Assembly (NCBI RefSeq): GCF_024529975.1
Contig: NZ_AP024898.1
Coordinates: forward strand, 1,054,001-1,118,000
Reading direction: 5' to 3'
DNA length: 64,000 nt
Source of the DNA: Vibrio quintilis
GTDB taxonomy: Bacteria; Pseudomonadota; Gammaproteobacteria; Enterobacterales; Vibrionaceae
The notes beneath the pieces were generated by a model that saw only the letters and a list, made by a program, of their open reading frames with translations, was not told the DNA's origin and ran no database searches. Positions within the stretch are counted from its first letter, which is position 1. Each line of letters starts with the position of its first letter. Below are positions 26,222-35,375 of the stretch, piece after piece. Both the position numbers and the translations under genes were made by a program.

Positions 26222-27535
26222 ATGAGGCGTATCCGATACAGAAGGCAGCTCCTGATAACGCTGTCATTATTTATTCAGGCCCCGGCGGGCACGTCTGCGC
26301 AGGAGCAGCACTGGGGCATTTCTGCGATCACCCGTCAGGCATCGGTCCCTTATGAGATTGCCGGTCATTCGGGGCCGGTCAGCAGTTTTATTCCCGGCCT
26401 TCATGTTGATAACCGGTATTTTTTCCTCGACGGGCTGGCTGGCGGTATCTATCTTCATCATCCGGAGCAATCACCGTGGTCACTGAGTGCTCTGGTGCGC
26501 TTTCGTTTTGTCGATCATCCCGATTCCGGTGAAAACGGGATTGAAGATGATGCAACCGACTTCGGCGCTCAGTTACGTTATCAACTCAGTGAAAGATGGC
26601 GGACAGAGTTAGAATTCATGAGTGACAAAGAAGATCGCCACCACGCAAATCTGCGGATTAAAGCGCGTTATGAAACCGAAAGCTTGCGCCTGGAACCGGC
26701 TTTCACAGTCCGGTATAAAGATGCAGATTTCAACAGCGCTTACTACGCCCTGTCCGGTGTGACCGGTGAACAAACGGATGCGGGGACAGACACCACACTC
26801 GCTCTCAACGTTCGCTACCATGTCTTCTCCAGCCTTTACCTGTTGGGCGGCGTCAGTCTGACCCGGCTGGATAGTCAGGCCTATCACAGCGACATCATCA
26901 ATCACAGATATCAGAATACGTATCATCTTGGCTTTGGCTTTTTTAAAGATAAAACCAGACCCTACCGGAAAACTCTGAAAAACCGCCCTTATATTCGTCT
27001 GGCTCATGGCTGGGCGACACCCTCTGATGTGGAAGAAATTTTCATTTTACAGAATAAACAGGATCACCATAACAACCAGCTCACCTCGGTGTTTTACGGA
27101 TATCCGTTAACCGATGAGCTGTTTGGCAGCCGGGTGGATGTCTATCTGACACCGGGCATCGCCCATCACTGGTCGTCATCCGTCCAGCGTTCAGGTACTG
27201 AATATGTCATTGCAATCAAAGGCTACTGGCACTTTGACTGGCCGTTTTCATGGCGTTTTGGCGTAGCGGAGGGATTATCCTATATCGACTCCGTCAGTTA
27301 CATTGAAGCCACAGAAATCTATCAGGACGGGGATGAACCCAGCCGCTTATTGAATTACCTCGATTTCTCTTTCGATATCAATGCCGGAAAACTATTCAGT
27401 CAGCCAGACTGGGAACATATCCGGATTGGTTACACGATGCATCACCGTTCCGGTCTGTTTAAAGCCTCTCCCCAGTTTGAACGGCTCAAAGGCGGCAGTA
27501 ATTACAACATGATTTACCTTCAGTATGAGTTTTAA
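26222..27535 (+). CDS. MipA/OmpV-like outer-membrane protein
   Basis: This 437-residue protein has a signal peptide ending near TSAQ and a beta-barrel with alternating hydrophobic strands; the last residues LQYEF end in aromatic Phe, as expected for BAM-folded barrels. IAGHSGPVSSFIPGLHVDNRYFFLDGLAGGIYL resembles the N-terminus of MipA/OmpV proteins. The C-terminal half has an unusually long insert. In other bacteria MipA binds the lytic transglycosylase MltA. Divergent from baeSR, which suggests co-control by envelope stress. Family call is from motif recognition. Confidence 0.7.
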   Translation: MRRIRYRRQLLITLSLFIQAPAGTSAQEQHWGISAITRQASVPYEIAGHSGPVSSFIPGLHVDNRYFFLDGLAGGIYLHHPEQSPWSLSALVRFRFVDHPDSGENGIEDDATDFGAQLRYQLSERWRTELEFMSDKEDRHHANLRIKARYETESLRLEPAFTVRYKDADFNSAYYALSGVTGEQTDAGTDTTLALNVRYHVFSSLYLLGGVSLTRLDSQAYHSDIINHRYQNTYHLGFGFFKDKTRPYRKTLKNRPYIRLAHGWATPSDVEEIFILQNKQDHHNNQLTSVFYGYPLTDELFGSRVDVYLTPGIAHHWSSSVQRSGTEYVIAIKGYWHFDWPFSWRFGVAEGLSYIDSVSYIEATEIYQDGDEPSRLLNYLDFSFDINAGKLFSQPDWEHIRIGYTMHHRSGLFKASPQFERLKGGSNYNMIYLQYEF

Positions 27536-27742
27536 TCAACGCTGATTGCTTTTCATCCGGATAGCAAAAACAATCACTGCAATGAATTAAATAATATATT
27601 TATCAAAAACCAAATGATATCATTCCCGGCCTAATCATTCACTTTGTGAATAAAAGTAGTATTCAGGGATGATTGTACTTCTGATTATCACAGCACAACC
27701 CGTTTAATATCTTGCGATAAAGAAATAATCATAAGAGGCGAC

Positions 27743-30700
27743 ATGCGCACGATTTTACTTGCTCTGGTATATACAGGTACTCTGTTTCTGTTCTCCGGAT
27801 TTGCATCAGCAGCAACCATTTTCGACAGTGGTCAAATCCGGTTTGGTGATGGTACAGAAGATTCCATCAACAGTGCCGGATTACCCAAACAACCTTTTTA
27901 TTACAACGACAGTACAACCGAATGGTACAAGTTAACTTACAGTACTTATGCGCTGGACGGTGCAATTGGTGTCAGCGGTGACGGCAGTAATTTATGGAAT
28001 ACCAACGGACAGATTAGTTCCGGTTTCACGCTTTCGGGACAGACAACGGACACCTCGCTGGACAGACAACGGACACCTCGCTGTTAACCAAATATGACGG
28101 TGACCGGGCTTACGGGATATTGACTACCGAAGGCAGCGTCACGGTCAACAGCATCAACTTTGGCTATAAAGCGACTTACCAGGTCAGTCAGAACTCACCC
28201 TATGTCAATATGATCATCCAGCTGACCAACAACAGCTCACAGACGGCCGAAAACCTGCGCTTCTGGATTGGAACCAAAGATGATTATGTCGATACAGAAG
28301 ATCAGCCACAAAAAACCAGGGGCAACCTGACCGGTGGCAGCTTTGTCGCCCTTTCATCCGCCAGTGAGCAGGGAAAAGCACTGCAAATCACCAGTGGCAG
28401 CAGCGGTGTCCTGTTTTTTTCCACATCAGATAATTCTTACGTGGTCCAGAATACCTGCTGTAGTTTTCAGAATGTAATCAGCCAAAACCCGGCCACAGCA
28501 GAAATTCAGGCAACCAATGATGGCTCTTATGCCTTTTATGTCCGGATGCAGGATCTTGCGCCCGGCGAATCCGATAGCTTTACCTGGTTCTATGGGGCCG
28601 GTGATATCTCAGAACTGGCCGATATTGCCCGGAATATTCATGATGCCGCAACCTCAAAAGATATTGTGGAAGATGCAGCCGCCAGCTTCGGGGATGCGGA
28701 CTTTACAGGTGACTCTGGTCTGATTTCGCGCATCCGGATTGCATATCTTCCCTCTCACGGAGAGCTGACATTAAATGGCTCCCCGGTCACCATCGGGCAG
28801 GAAATTACCAGTGCAGAATATGCGCAGCTCAGTTATACCCCGGAACCTGATTTTACTGGTACCGATCAATTTATCTGGCAGGGCTGGGACGGTTCCGGCT
28901 TTAACATCCTGACCACGGCGTCATTGCTGGTGCTGCGCGACACTGACAGCGATGGCACTCCCGATGTCGATGACAATGATGATGACGGCGATGGCGTTGA
29001 TGACAGCAGTGATGCCTTTCCCCTTGATGCCACGGAAACCACGGACACTGATGGTGATGGCATTGGCAATAATGCCGATACGGACGATGACGGCGATGGT
29101 TTCAGTGATGCCACTGATGCTTTCCCGCTTGACAGCAGTCTGCCCGTCGATGGCGATACCGATGGGGATGGTATCAATAACAGTGTGGATACTGATGATG
29201 ACGGCGATGGTGTCAGTGATGTGGATGATGCTTTCCCGCTCGATGCGTCTGAAACAGCAGATACCGACGGGGACGGCACCGGCGACAACGCCGACACCGA
29301 TGATGATAACGATGGCGTCAGTGATGCATCCGATGCCTTTCCGCTCAATGCTGCTGAATCGGCAGACACCGACGGGGATGGCACCGGCAACAACGCCGAC
29401 ACCGATGATGACGGCGATGGTGTCAGTGATAAGCAGGACGCTTTCCCACTCAATCCGGCTGAATCAAATGACTTTGATGGGGATGGCACCGGCGATAACG
29501 CAGATAAGGATGATGACAACGATGGTGTGGCTGACAGCGATGATGTTTTTCCTCACAACGCTGCCGAATCAGCAGATACCGATGGCGACGGCACCGGTGA
29601 CAACGCCGATACCGATGATGACAACGATGGCGTCAGTGATACCAGTGATGCCTTTCCCCTCGATCCGGATGAATCGGTTGATACCGACGGCGATGGCACC
29701 GGCAACAATGCCGACACCGATGATGATAATGACGGCATGAGTGACAGCTGGGAAATGACCTGGGGATTTGATTCACTGGACAGCAGCGATGCCGCACTGG
29801 ACAGTGATGGGGATGGCGCAACGAATGCCGAAGAATATGCATCCGGCACCAATCCACATCTGGACACTGTGCCACCACAGATCAGCCTGGATTCAACGAT
29901 TCAGGTCGATGCGACCGGGCTGTTCACACCGGTGAGTTTTGGCAACATCACAGCAACGGATCACCTTGATGGTGTCGTTGAAGTCAGTGGTGAACGGGAA
30001 GCCCTGCTCGCACCGGGACAACATACCCTGACCTATCAGGCAACCGATGCTGCCGGAAACACGGCTCAGGCAACGCAAACCGTCTATGTCCGGCCATTAA
30101 TCAATTTTGCCAAAGACCAAACAGTCACAGAAGGAAACCGGGTGACCGTGAAAGTGCTGCTCAATGGTGTTTCCCCGGAATATCCGGTCAGTATTCCTTA
30201 TCTGATCTCCGGCACAGCCACGCAGGGAGAAGATTATGAACTCAGCGAAGGCGTCGTGACCATAGAGTCCGGCACAGAAGGCACCATCACCTTTGATACC
30301 CGGACAGATACAATTCAGGAAAATGATGAAACCATCGTCATTTCAATTGAAAACTCAGATCAGGCACTCAATACCGGCAATAAATCCGTGCATACAGTCA
30401 CGCTGAGTGAAAGTAATATCGCACCGGAGATCAGTTTGTCTGTATTGCAGAACAATGCCGAAAGTGCCGAAATCTCACGCAATGGCGGCATCGTGACAAT
30501 TTCAGTCACAGTGAGCGACAGCAACCCGCAGGATACACATTCACTGCAATGGGACTTACCTGCAACACTTTCAGCCAATACAGATACCCGCTCCGTCAGC
30601 TTTGATCCGGCCACACTGTCCGCCGGGTTATACCGGATTGGTGTGACCGTGAACGACTCCGGAGTACCACAGCTATCAGATTCTGCCACCCAAATCATCA

Positions 30701-31476
30701 GTATGACTGAAGAAACGGGAAAACTCAGTGGCACTGAAGATACCGACCAGGATGGTTTGTCCGACCTTGAAGAAGGCTATAACGACAGCGACCACGACGG
30801 GATTTACGACTATATGGATAATCAGTATCAGCTGGCAAATGTCATTGGTCATCTGGCTTCTGAAGGAAACTACAACTTACTGGAGTCCGATCCGGGCACC
30901 CGGTTGCAACTCGGACAAGTGGCATTAAAAACCGGACGCCAGGGCACGCTCGTGCATACCAGCGACGCCTACAGTGACACACAAACCATCACCGCAGATT
31001 ATATCGATCATACCAGCGGCCTGTTCGACTTCGAAGTACACGATATCGCCACACATGGCCAGTCCGTCAATATTGTGATTCCGCAACGGGTCGCTATTCC
31101 GGACAATGCTGTTTACCGGAAATGGTCCGCAACCGGTGGCTGGCGCTCCTTTGCAGAAGACAGCCTGAATAGTCTGGCTTCTGCTCCCGGTCAGCCCGGC
31201 TACTGTCCGCCTCCCGGTGATGAAAGCTTTGAACCCGGTCTCGTTGCCGGTTACTGGTGTGTACAGTTAACTATCGAAGATGGCGGCCCGAATGATAACG
31301 ATCAGGACGCAAACGGCACAATTATTGATCCCGGCGGTATTGCAGCCAGAACCGTGGTCAGTGAAACCGTCAAAACCGGTGGCGGTAGTCTTAGTCCGTT
31401 CGCAGGCCTGTTGTTATACCTGCTGTATATGATCCGATGTCGTCAGAACCCTTCTTCACCTGGCAGGTTATCAGTC
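27743..31476 (+). pseudogene. Large TSP3-repeat surface protein with GlyGly-CTERM tail, frameshifted
   Basis: The first part (27743-28087) has a good AAGAGGCG ribosome binding site and a signal peptide ending near SAA. A perfect 23-bp tandem duplication at 28038-28083 shifts the frame, and the rest of the protein continues in the other frame from 28084. Without one copy the protein reads GQTTDTSLLTKYDGDRAYG. Further domains in order: a cadherin-like module, about 13 thrombospondin type-3 calcium repeats of DTDGDGTGDNADTDDD type (28939-29747), a HYR-like domain, a Calx-beta domain (30110-30410), and a C-terminal GGGSLSPFAGLLLYLLYMIR, a GlyGly-CTERM sorting signal. Such proteins are exported by type II secretion and held or cut by rhombosortase. 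The downstream barrel is fused in frame. Confidence 0.8.
28038..28083. repeat. Perfect 23-bp tandem duplication causing a frameshift
   Basis: Two exact copies of a 23-mer starting GACAGACAACGGACACC. As 23 is not a multiple of 3, one extra copy shifts the reading frame by two and gives an early stop at 28085. Confidence 0.95.
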
Positions 31477-32226
31477 ATGAAGAGAGCTTATATCATGAAG
31501 AAAGCTTATATGAACCGTGCTTATATTTTGCTTGCCGCAGGCAGTCTTGCCGGCGGTATCCCAGCTGCAAAGGCAAATACCGGAGCCGCTCACGGACAGC
31601 AGACACACCACCAAAACCTGTATCATCACAGTCCGTGGCATTTCAGTCTTGGAACCGGCTGGCCCGTGACTCATACTGATGCTTCACAAATCAATCACGC
31701 TCTCAGTCAGGCTGGTGAATCTTTCGTCAGAATTTCAGACATCAGGCAGCGTCCCGGTTTCACTATCTGGGCAGGTTATCAGTGGTCTGCTTATTATCGC
31801 TTCGAAGCCGGATATATTGACTTTGGTTCATCATCAGGGCAGATTTCCGGCTCGACGATCAATCCGGATGCTGTCGGGGCCGTCCTGAATGACAAATTTC
31901 CACTGTCAGCCCGTGGCATCGCTGTGACGATACGGCCGTCTTACTATTTGTCAGACTCACTGTCGGTTTATGCGCGCGGCGGCCCGTTCGCCAACCAGAG
32001 TGACATTTCTGCCGGAAAGCTGTCAGCAGAACAAACAAAGCGGGGGGTTGATCTGATGCTCGGCATGGGCGCTGAATGGATGATTTCACCGCGCTGGGGC
32101 ATTGGGATTGATTGGAACAGAGGATTTATCGCATCTCAGCAAATAGATCTGATCTCATTGAATCTCGTATACAGACCTTTTCAGGAACTCAGTCAGCCTC
32201 CGGTGAAACCGGCACAGAAGTTTTAA
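31477..32226 (+). CDS. OmpA-like outer-membrane beta-barrel, fused to the preceding frame
   Basis: Codons from 31477 read MKRAYIMKKAYMNRAYILLAAGSLAGG... with a predicted signal-peptide cut near AAKA, then an eight-stranded-type barrel: WHFSLGTGWPVTH, GFTIWAGYQWSAYYRFEAGYIDFGSSSG, GIAVTIRPSYYLSDSLSVYARGG, GMGAEWMISPRWGIGIDWNRGF. This matches OmpA/OmpW-like N-terminal domains. No stop separates it from the GlyGly-CTERM tail upstream, so the long frame predicts one fused protein. An internal signal peptide and three in-frame ATG codons (31477, 31495, 31510) suggest separate translation. The final residues QKF end in Phe. Confidence 0.65.
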   Translation: MKRAYIMKKAYMNRAYILLAAGSLAGGIPAAKANTGAAHGQQTHHQNLYHHSPWHFSLGTGWPVTHTDASQINHALSQAGESFVRISDIRQRPGFTIWAGYQWSAYYRFEAGYIDFGSSSGQISGSTINPDAVGAVLNDKFPLSARGIAVTIRPSYYLSDSLSVYARGGPFANQSDISAGKLSAEQTKRGVDLMLGMGAEWMISPRWGIGIDWNRGFIASQQIDLISLNLVYRPFQELSQPPVKPAQKF

Positions 32227-32358
32227 CGGAAGTGGCTGAGCAGTGAAGCGAATGAAGCTGTCTGGCGAAGGTAAAATACAATTTTTTGTGATCGACGTCA
32301 GCTATTGACTCGGATTCATAATTACTTTTACTATGACTTTCACACTTGTGATTCATGG

Positions 32359-32985
32359 ATGAAAATAATGAGCTCATCACTGTCGAAAAGATATACTCAG
32401 GTTTTTCTTAAAATCTATTACATCATCGAAGCTATTTTACTTGTAGCGATCATGCTCTCCACGTTATTTGCGATTGGTAACGAGTTTCATCACGTGTTTA
32501 CCGCCAGAGCTGTTTTACTCACCGACATTTTGCTGATGTTTATCTACCTGGAAGTACTCTCCATGGTTCAGCAGTTTGTTTCCTACGGGAAGATTCCCGT
32601 CCGCTATCCCATCTATATCGCCATCATGGCGATTGCCCGGTATATCACTCTGGGCATGAAAGAACTGGATGGCATCTTTGTCGTCTGGCTTTCTCTGGCT
32701 GCTTTAATTTTAGCAATGGCAACACTGGTCATCCGGTTCGGGCATCACTACTGGCCTTACAAACCGACCCGCAGTGGTTTTGCGGCTTTTTTTGAATCAA
32801 AGCTGAATAACAATAACGAAGAGAAAACCAGCGAGTCACCACTTCGCCAGTCTTCCCGCGATACGCATCAAAGTCAGACTCACCAGAAGAATGCACATCA
32901 GGGTGATTATCCGCCAGATAATGCTGCGCTTCAGGGTAATACGCCGCAAAGTGCTGCTCAGCAGGAATCCGGGAAAGAAAAATAA
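32359..32985 (+). CDS. PsiE-family (phosphate-starvation-inducible) membrane protein
   Basis: This protein of about 208 residues has four membrane helices in the first 140 residues (FLKIYYIIEAILLVAIMLSTLFAIG, LLTDILLMFIYLEVLSMVQQF, PIYIAIMAIARYITLG, VWLSLAALILAMATLVIRFG). IEVLSMV/KIPVRYPIYIAIMAIARYI is the typical PsiE region. A long Gln/Asn/His-rich cytoplasmic tail follows (about 70 residues), which is unusual. The ATG at 32359 or at 32368 may be the start; GGAT lies well placed for 32368. PsiE function is unknown; in E. coli it responds to phosphate limitation. Confidence 0.8.
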   Translation: MKIMSSSLSKRYTQVFLKIYYIIEAILLVAIMLSTLFAIGNEFHHVFTARAVLLTDILLMFIYLEVLSMVQQFVSYGKIPVRYPIYIAIMAIARYITLGMKELDGIFVVWLSLAALILAMATLVIRFGHHYWPYKPTRSGFAAFFESKLNNNNEEKTSESPLRQSSRDTHQSQTHQKNAHQGDYPPDNAALQGNTPQSAAQQESGKEK

Positions 32986-33028
32986 CTTTTCCCGTTGTAA
33001 AGCAACCATAAACCAGAACCGGGCCGGA

Positions 33029-34459
33029 CTAAAACGGCCCGTATCCTATATAAACTGCCCCGCAAACCAGCCCCACAGCAGCCAGTGCCAGCATGGCAAA
33101 CAGCGGCACAAAAAACCGGAACCAAAGGCGGTACGGAATCCCGGCAACTGACAAAATCGCAATCAGTGCACCATTGGTCGGGAAGATAAAATTCGACATC
33201 CCGTCGCCGAGCTGAGAAGCCAGAATCGCGACCTGACGGTTGACATCAACCATATCGGACAACGGAATAATCACCGGCATCGTCATTGCCGCCTGCCCGC
33301 TTCCGGACGGCACCAGAAAATTAATCGATGTCTGTACACAGTAAATCAACACTGCGCTCACCATGCCGGGAAAGCCGTTAATCAGGCCAGACAAGGCGTG
33401 AATTACGGTATCAATCACCTGCGACTGCTGCATAATGTATAAAATCGCCCGGGCAAAAAAGATCGCCAGCGCCGCAATCAGTAAGTCATTCATTCCTTCA
33501 GCAAACATATGACAGATCTGATTCGGCCGGGCCCCGAACGCCAGACCAACCAGCAGCCCCATTGCGATAAAAGTTGCGGACATCTGCGCAAATGAGAACT
33601 GAAGAAAGATACTGCCGTACAGCAGAAAACCAAAGCACAACAGAAAAACCACGCCAGCCCGGCGACGGGCAGCCGTCATCGGATAACGATCCATCTCAAC
33701 CTGACCATAAGTCACCGGGAAACCAGCCATCAGTGAGCGCTGTGGATTCGCTTTGACTTTTTTTGCATAACGATAAATAAACAACAGCCCCAACGATAAC
33801 AACACCATAAAACTACAGAGCCGGTACAGGATGCCTGAATAGAGCGGCAGCTGAGCAATATGTTGTGCAATCGCGGTAAAAAAAGGATTGGTCATGCCGA
33901 CACTCAGGCCACAACATGCCGCAACTAACACAACGGCCGTACCAACAATCACGTCATACCCCAGTTTGAGATAGACCGGGATGATCAAAGGCACCAGCAC
34001 GATACTGAGTTCGTACATACCGGTCAGTGAAACCAGCGTGCCGAACGCCCCCATAATCAACAACGTCAGCGGTATAAAATGGACCCGCCGCAATCCGGCA
34101 ACAAACGCAACCACCGCCGCGTCCATCAGGCCGATGCGCCGCATCACACCAAATGCCCCACCGACAAACAGCACCATCGCCATCAGGCCACTGGCGCTTT
34201 TAAATCCTTCAAAAAAAGACAGAAAAAAATCATCCACACCAATTGTGGTTTTTTCTACATAATGAAATGTCGCCGGTTCGACATAAGTCCGTCCACCAAT
34301 CATGACCCGTTCATAGACACCCCCCGGAATAAAGTCCGCCGCAACGGAGATAACAATAAGAATCACGATCAACATCAGAAACGGATGCTGGTTGTGATAA
34401 TAGGACGGAAATATATCGGTATCAGGCCGGGAGGAATATTCAGCCTGTTCGCTCATCAT
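33029..34459 (-). CDS. YfcC/DcuC-family membrane transporter
   Basis: This 476-residue protein has about 12 membrane helices. The N-terminal HPFLMLIVILIVISVAADFIPGGVYER and the stretch FLVPSGSGQAAMTMPVIIPLSDMVDVNRQVAILASQLGDGMSNFIFPTNGAL are typical of the YfcC branch of the DcuC/ArsB-like superfamily. Members are thought to carry dicarboxylates, peptides or basic amino acids; the substrate is unknown here. It is alone and convergent to psiE. Confidence 0.85.
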   Translation of the reverse strand: MMSEQAEYSSRPDTDIFPSYYHNQHPFLMLIVILIVISVAADFIPGGVYERVMIGGRTYVEPATFHYVEKTTIGVDDFFLSFFEGFKSASGLMAMVLFVGGAFGVMRRIGLMDAAVVAFVAGLRRVHFIPLTLLIMGAFGTLVSLTGMYELSIVLVPLIIPVYLKLGYDVIVGTAVVLVAACCGLSVGMTNPFFTAIAQHIAQLPLYSGILYRLCSFMVLLSLGLLFIYRYAKKVKANPQRSLMAGFPVTYGQVEMDRYPMTAARRRAGVVFLLCFGFLLYGSIFLQFSFAQMSATFIAMGLLVGLAFGARPNQICHMFAEGMNDLLIAALAIFFARAILYIMQQSQVIDTVIHALSGLINGFPGMVSAVLIYCVQTSINFLVPSGSGQAAMTMPVIIPLSDMVDVNRQVAILASQLGDGMSNFIFPTNGALIAILSVAGIPYRLWFRFFVPLFAMLALAAVGLVCGAVYIGYGPF

Positions 34460-34612
34460 AAAATACCTTCCTTGTGACAGTTCAACACTCAGCGCCTCAG
34501 TGTTTATTCTATAAGTGAAGTATCAACAAATATGGTATCAGTTTAGTATCAATTCACCGGAAGAGTCTTGGGTATACTTATATCAGTCGTAAACTGATAC
34601 AGGGCCACAGAT

Positions 34613-35231
34613 ATGAACTCAAAGCCATTTAAAGATATTTATGTCATGTTTATCGTGGTATTTCTTTCTGTCTATCCTTCGGTCTCTCACTCAGAAAATA
34701 CGGCCAGAACTTCGTCAGACAACCTTCCTTTGCAGGTCACTCAGTTGGCCCGGCTCGACGGAATTCCCTGGGGCGTTGATTTTCTGAACGATCAAACCCT
34801 GCTGATTACCCTGAAATCCGGCCGGCTGGCTACCCTGGAGACAAAGACACTGGCATTCAAATGGATTGAGGGCGTTCCCAGCGTCATTGATGCCGGACAA
34901 GGCGGGCTGATGGATGTTGCGGTACTTCACAGCCAGACACAACCGGGCTGGATTTATCTTTCTTATACCAAACCGGTGTCAAATGGCACGGCGACCGCAC
35001 TTGGCCGGGGGCAACTGCACAACGGGAAGCTGATCAACTGGCAGACTCTGTTCACCGCCAGCCACCCTTCCCGCTCTTCAAAACACTTTGGTGCCCGGAT
35101 TGCTTTTGATCATCAGGGGCATGTATTCCTTTCACTGGGTGAACGGGGCAACCGGAAAGACGCACAGAACCTTCAGCGCGATGCCGGTAAGATCATCCGG
35201 CTGAACATTGATGGCACCATTCCGGGATTAC
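34613..35231 (+). pseudogene. Aldose (PQQ-type) sugar dehydrogenase, 3' truncated
   Basis: A signal peptide is followed by the N-terminal half of a soluble glucose/sorbosone dehydrogenase: LARLDGIPWGVDFLNDQTLLIT, GQGGLMDVAVLHSQ, GWIYLSYTKP, SSKHFGARIAFDHQGHVFLSLGERGNRKDAQNLQRDAGKIIRLNIDGTIP. Family members have about 370 residues; here homology stops at residue 206, exactly where a cluster of GGGGACAG repeats starts. The remaining frame to 35353 reads through repeat DNA and the terminator, so the blades that complete the propeller and the PQQ site are missing. The gene is dead in its present form. Confidence 0.85.
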
Positions 35232-35328
35232 GGGGACAGACACCTCAAACACGACGCGATAGATGGATTGTGGGGACACACAGATTATCGATTAAGGCGA
35301 CGATTATGGCGATTATGGGGACAGGCAC
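35232..35328. repeat. Cluster of GGGGACAG motifs (RAYT-associated type)
   Basis: GGGGACAGACACC at 35232, GGGGACACAC at 35272 and GGGGACAGGCAC at 35317 lie in 100 bp that interrupts the sugar dehydrogenase. The DNA between contains GATTATCGATTAAGGCGACGA and short internal repeats. Confidence 0.75.
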
Positions 35329-35342
35329 TTCAGACACACAAA

Positions 35343-35367
35343 AAAGAGGCTGAAATCAGCCTCTTTT
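35343..35367. terminator. Intrinsic terminator downstream of ggt
   Basis: Perfect 11-bp stem AAAGAGGCTGA with TCAGCCTCTTT; A- and T-runs on both sides make it potentially bidirectional. Confidence 0.85.
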
Positions 35368-35375
35368 CAAGCGTT

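Noticed and set aside
28866..29519. 217-codon open frame on the minus strand rich in SPSSSVSALLPVPSPS
   Set aside because: It is the antisense of the calcium-binding repeats; the periodic Asp/Gly codons give long open antisense frames. No ribosome binding site or start context.
28939..29747. CRISPR-like periodic repeats
   Set aside because: The periodicity is due to calcium-binding protein repeats in frame; units are not identical and have no spacer structure.
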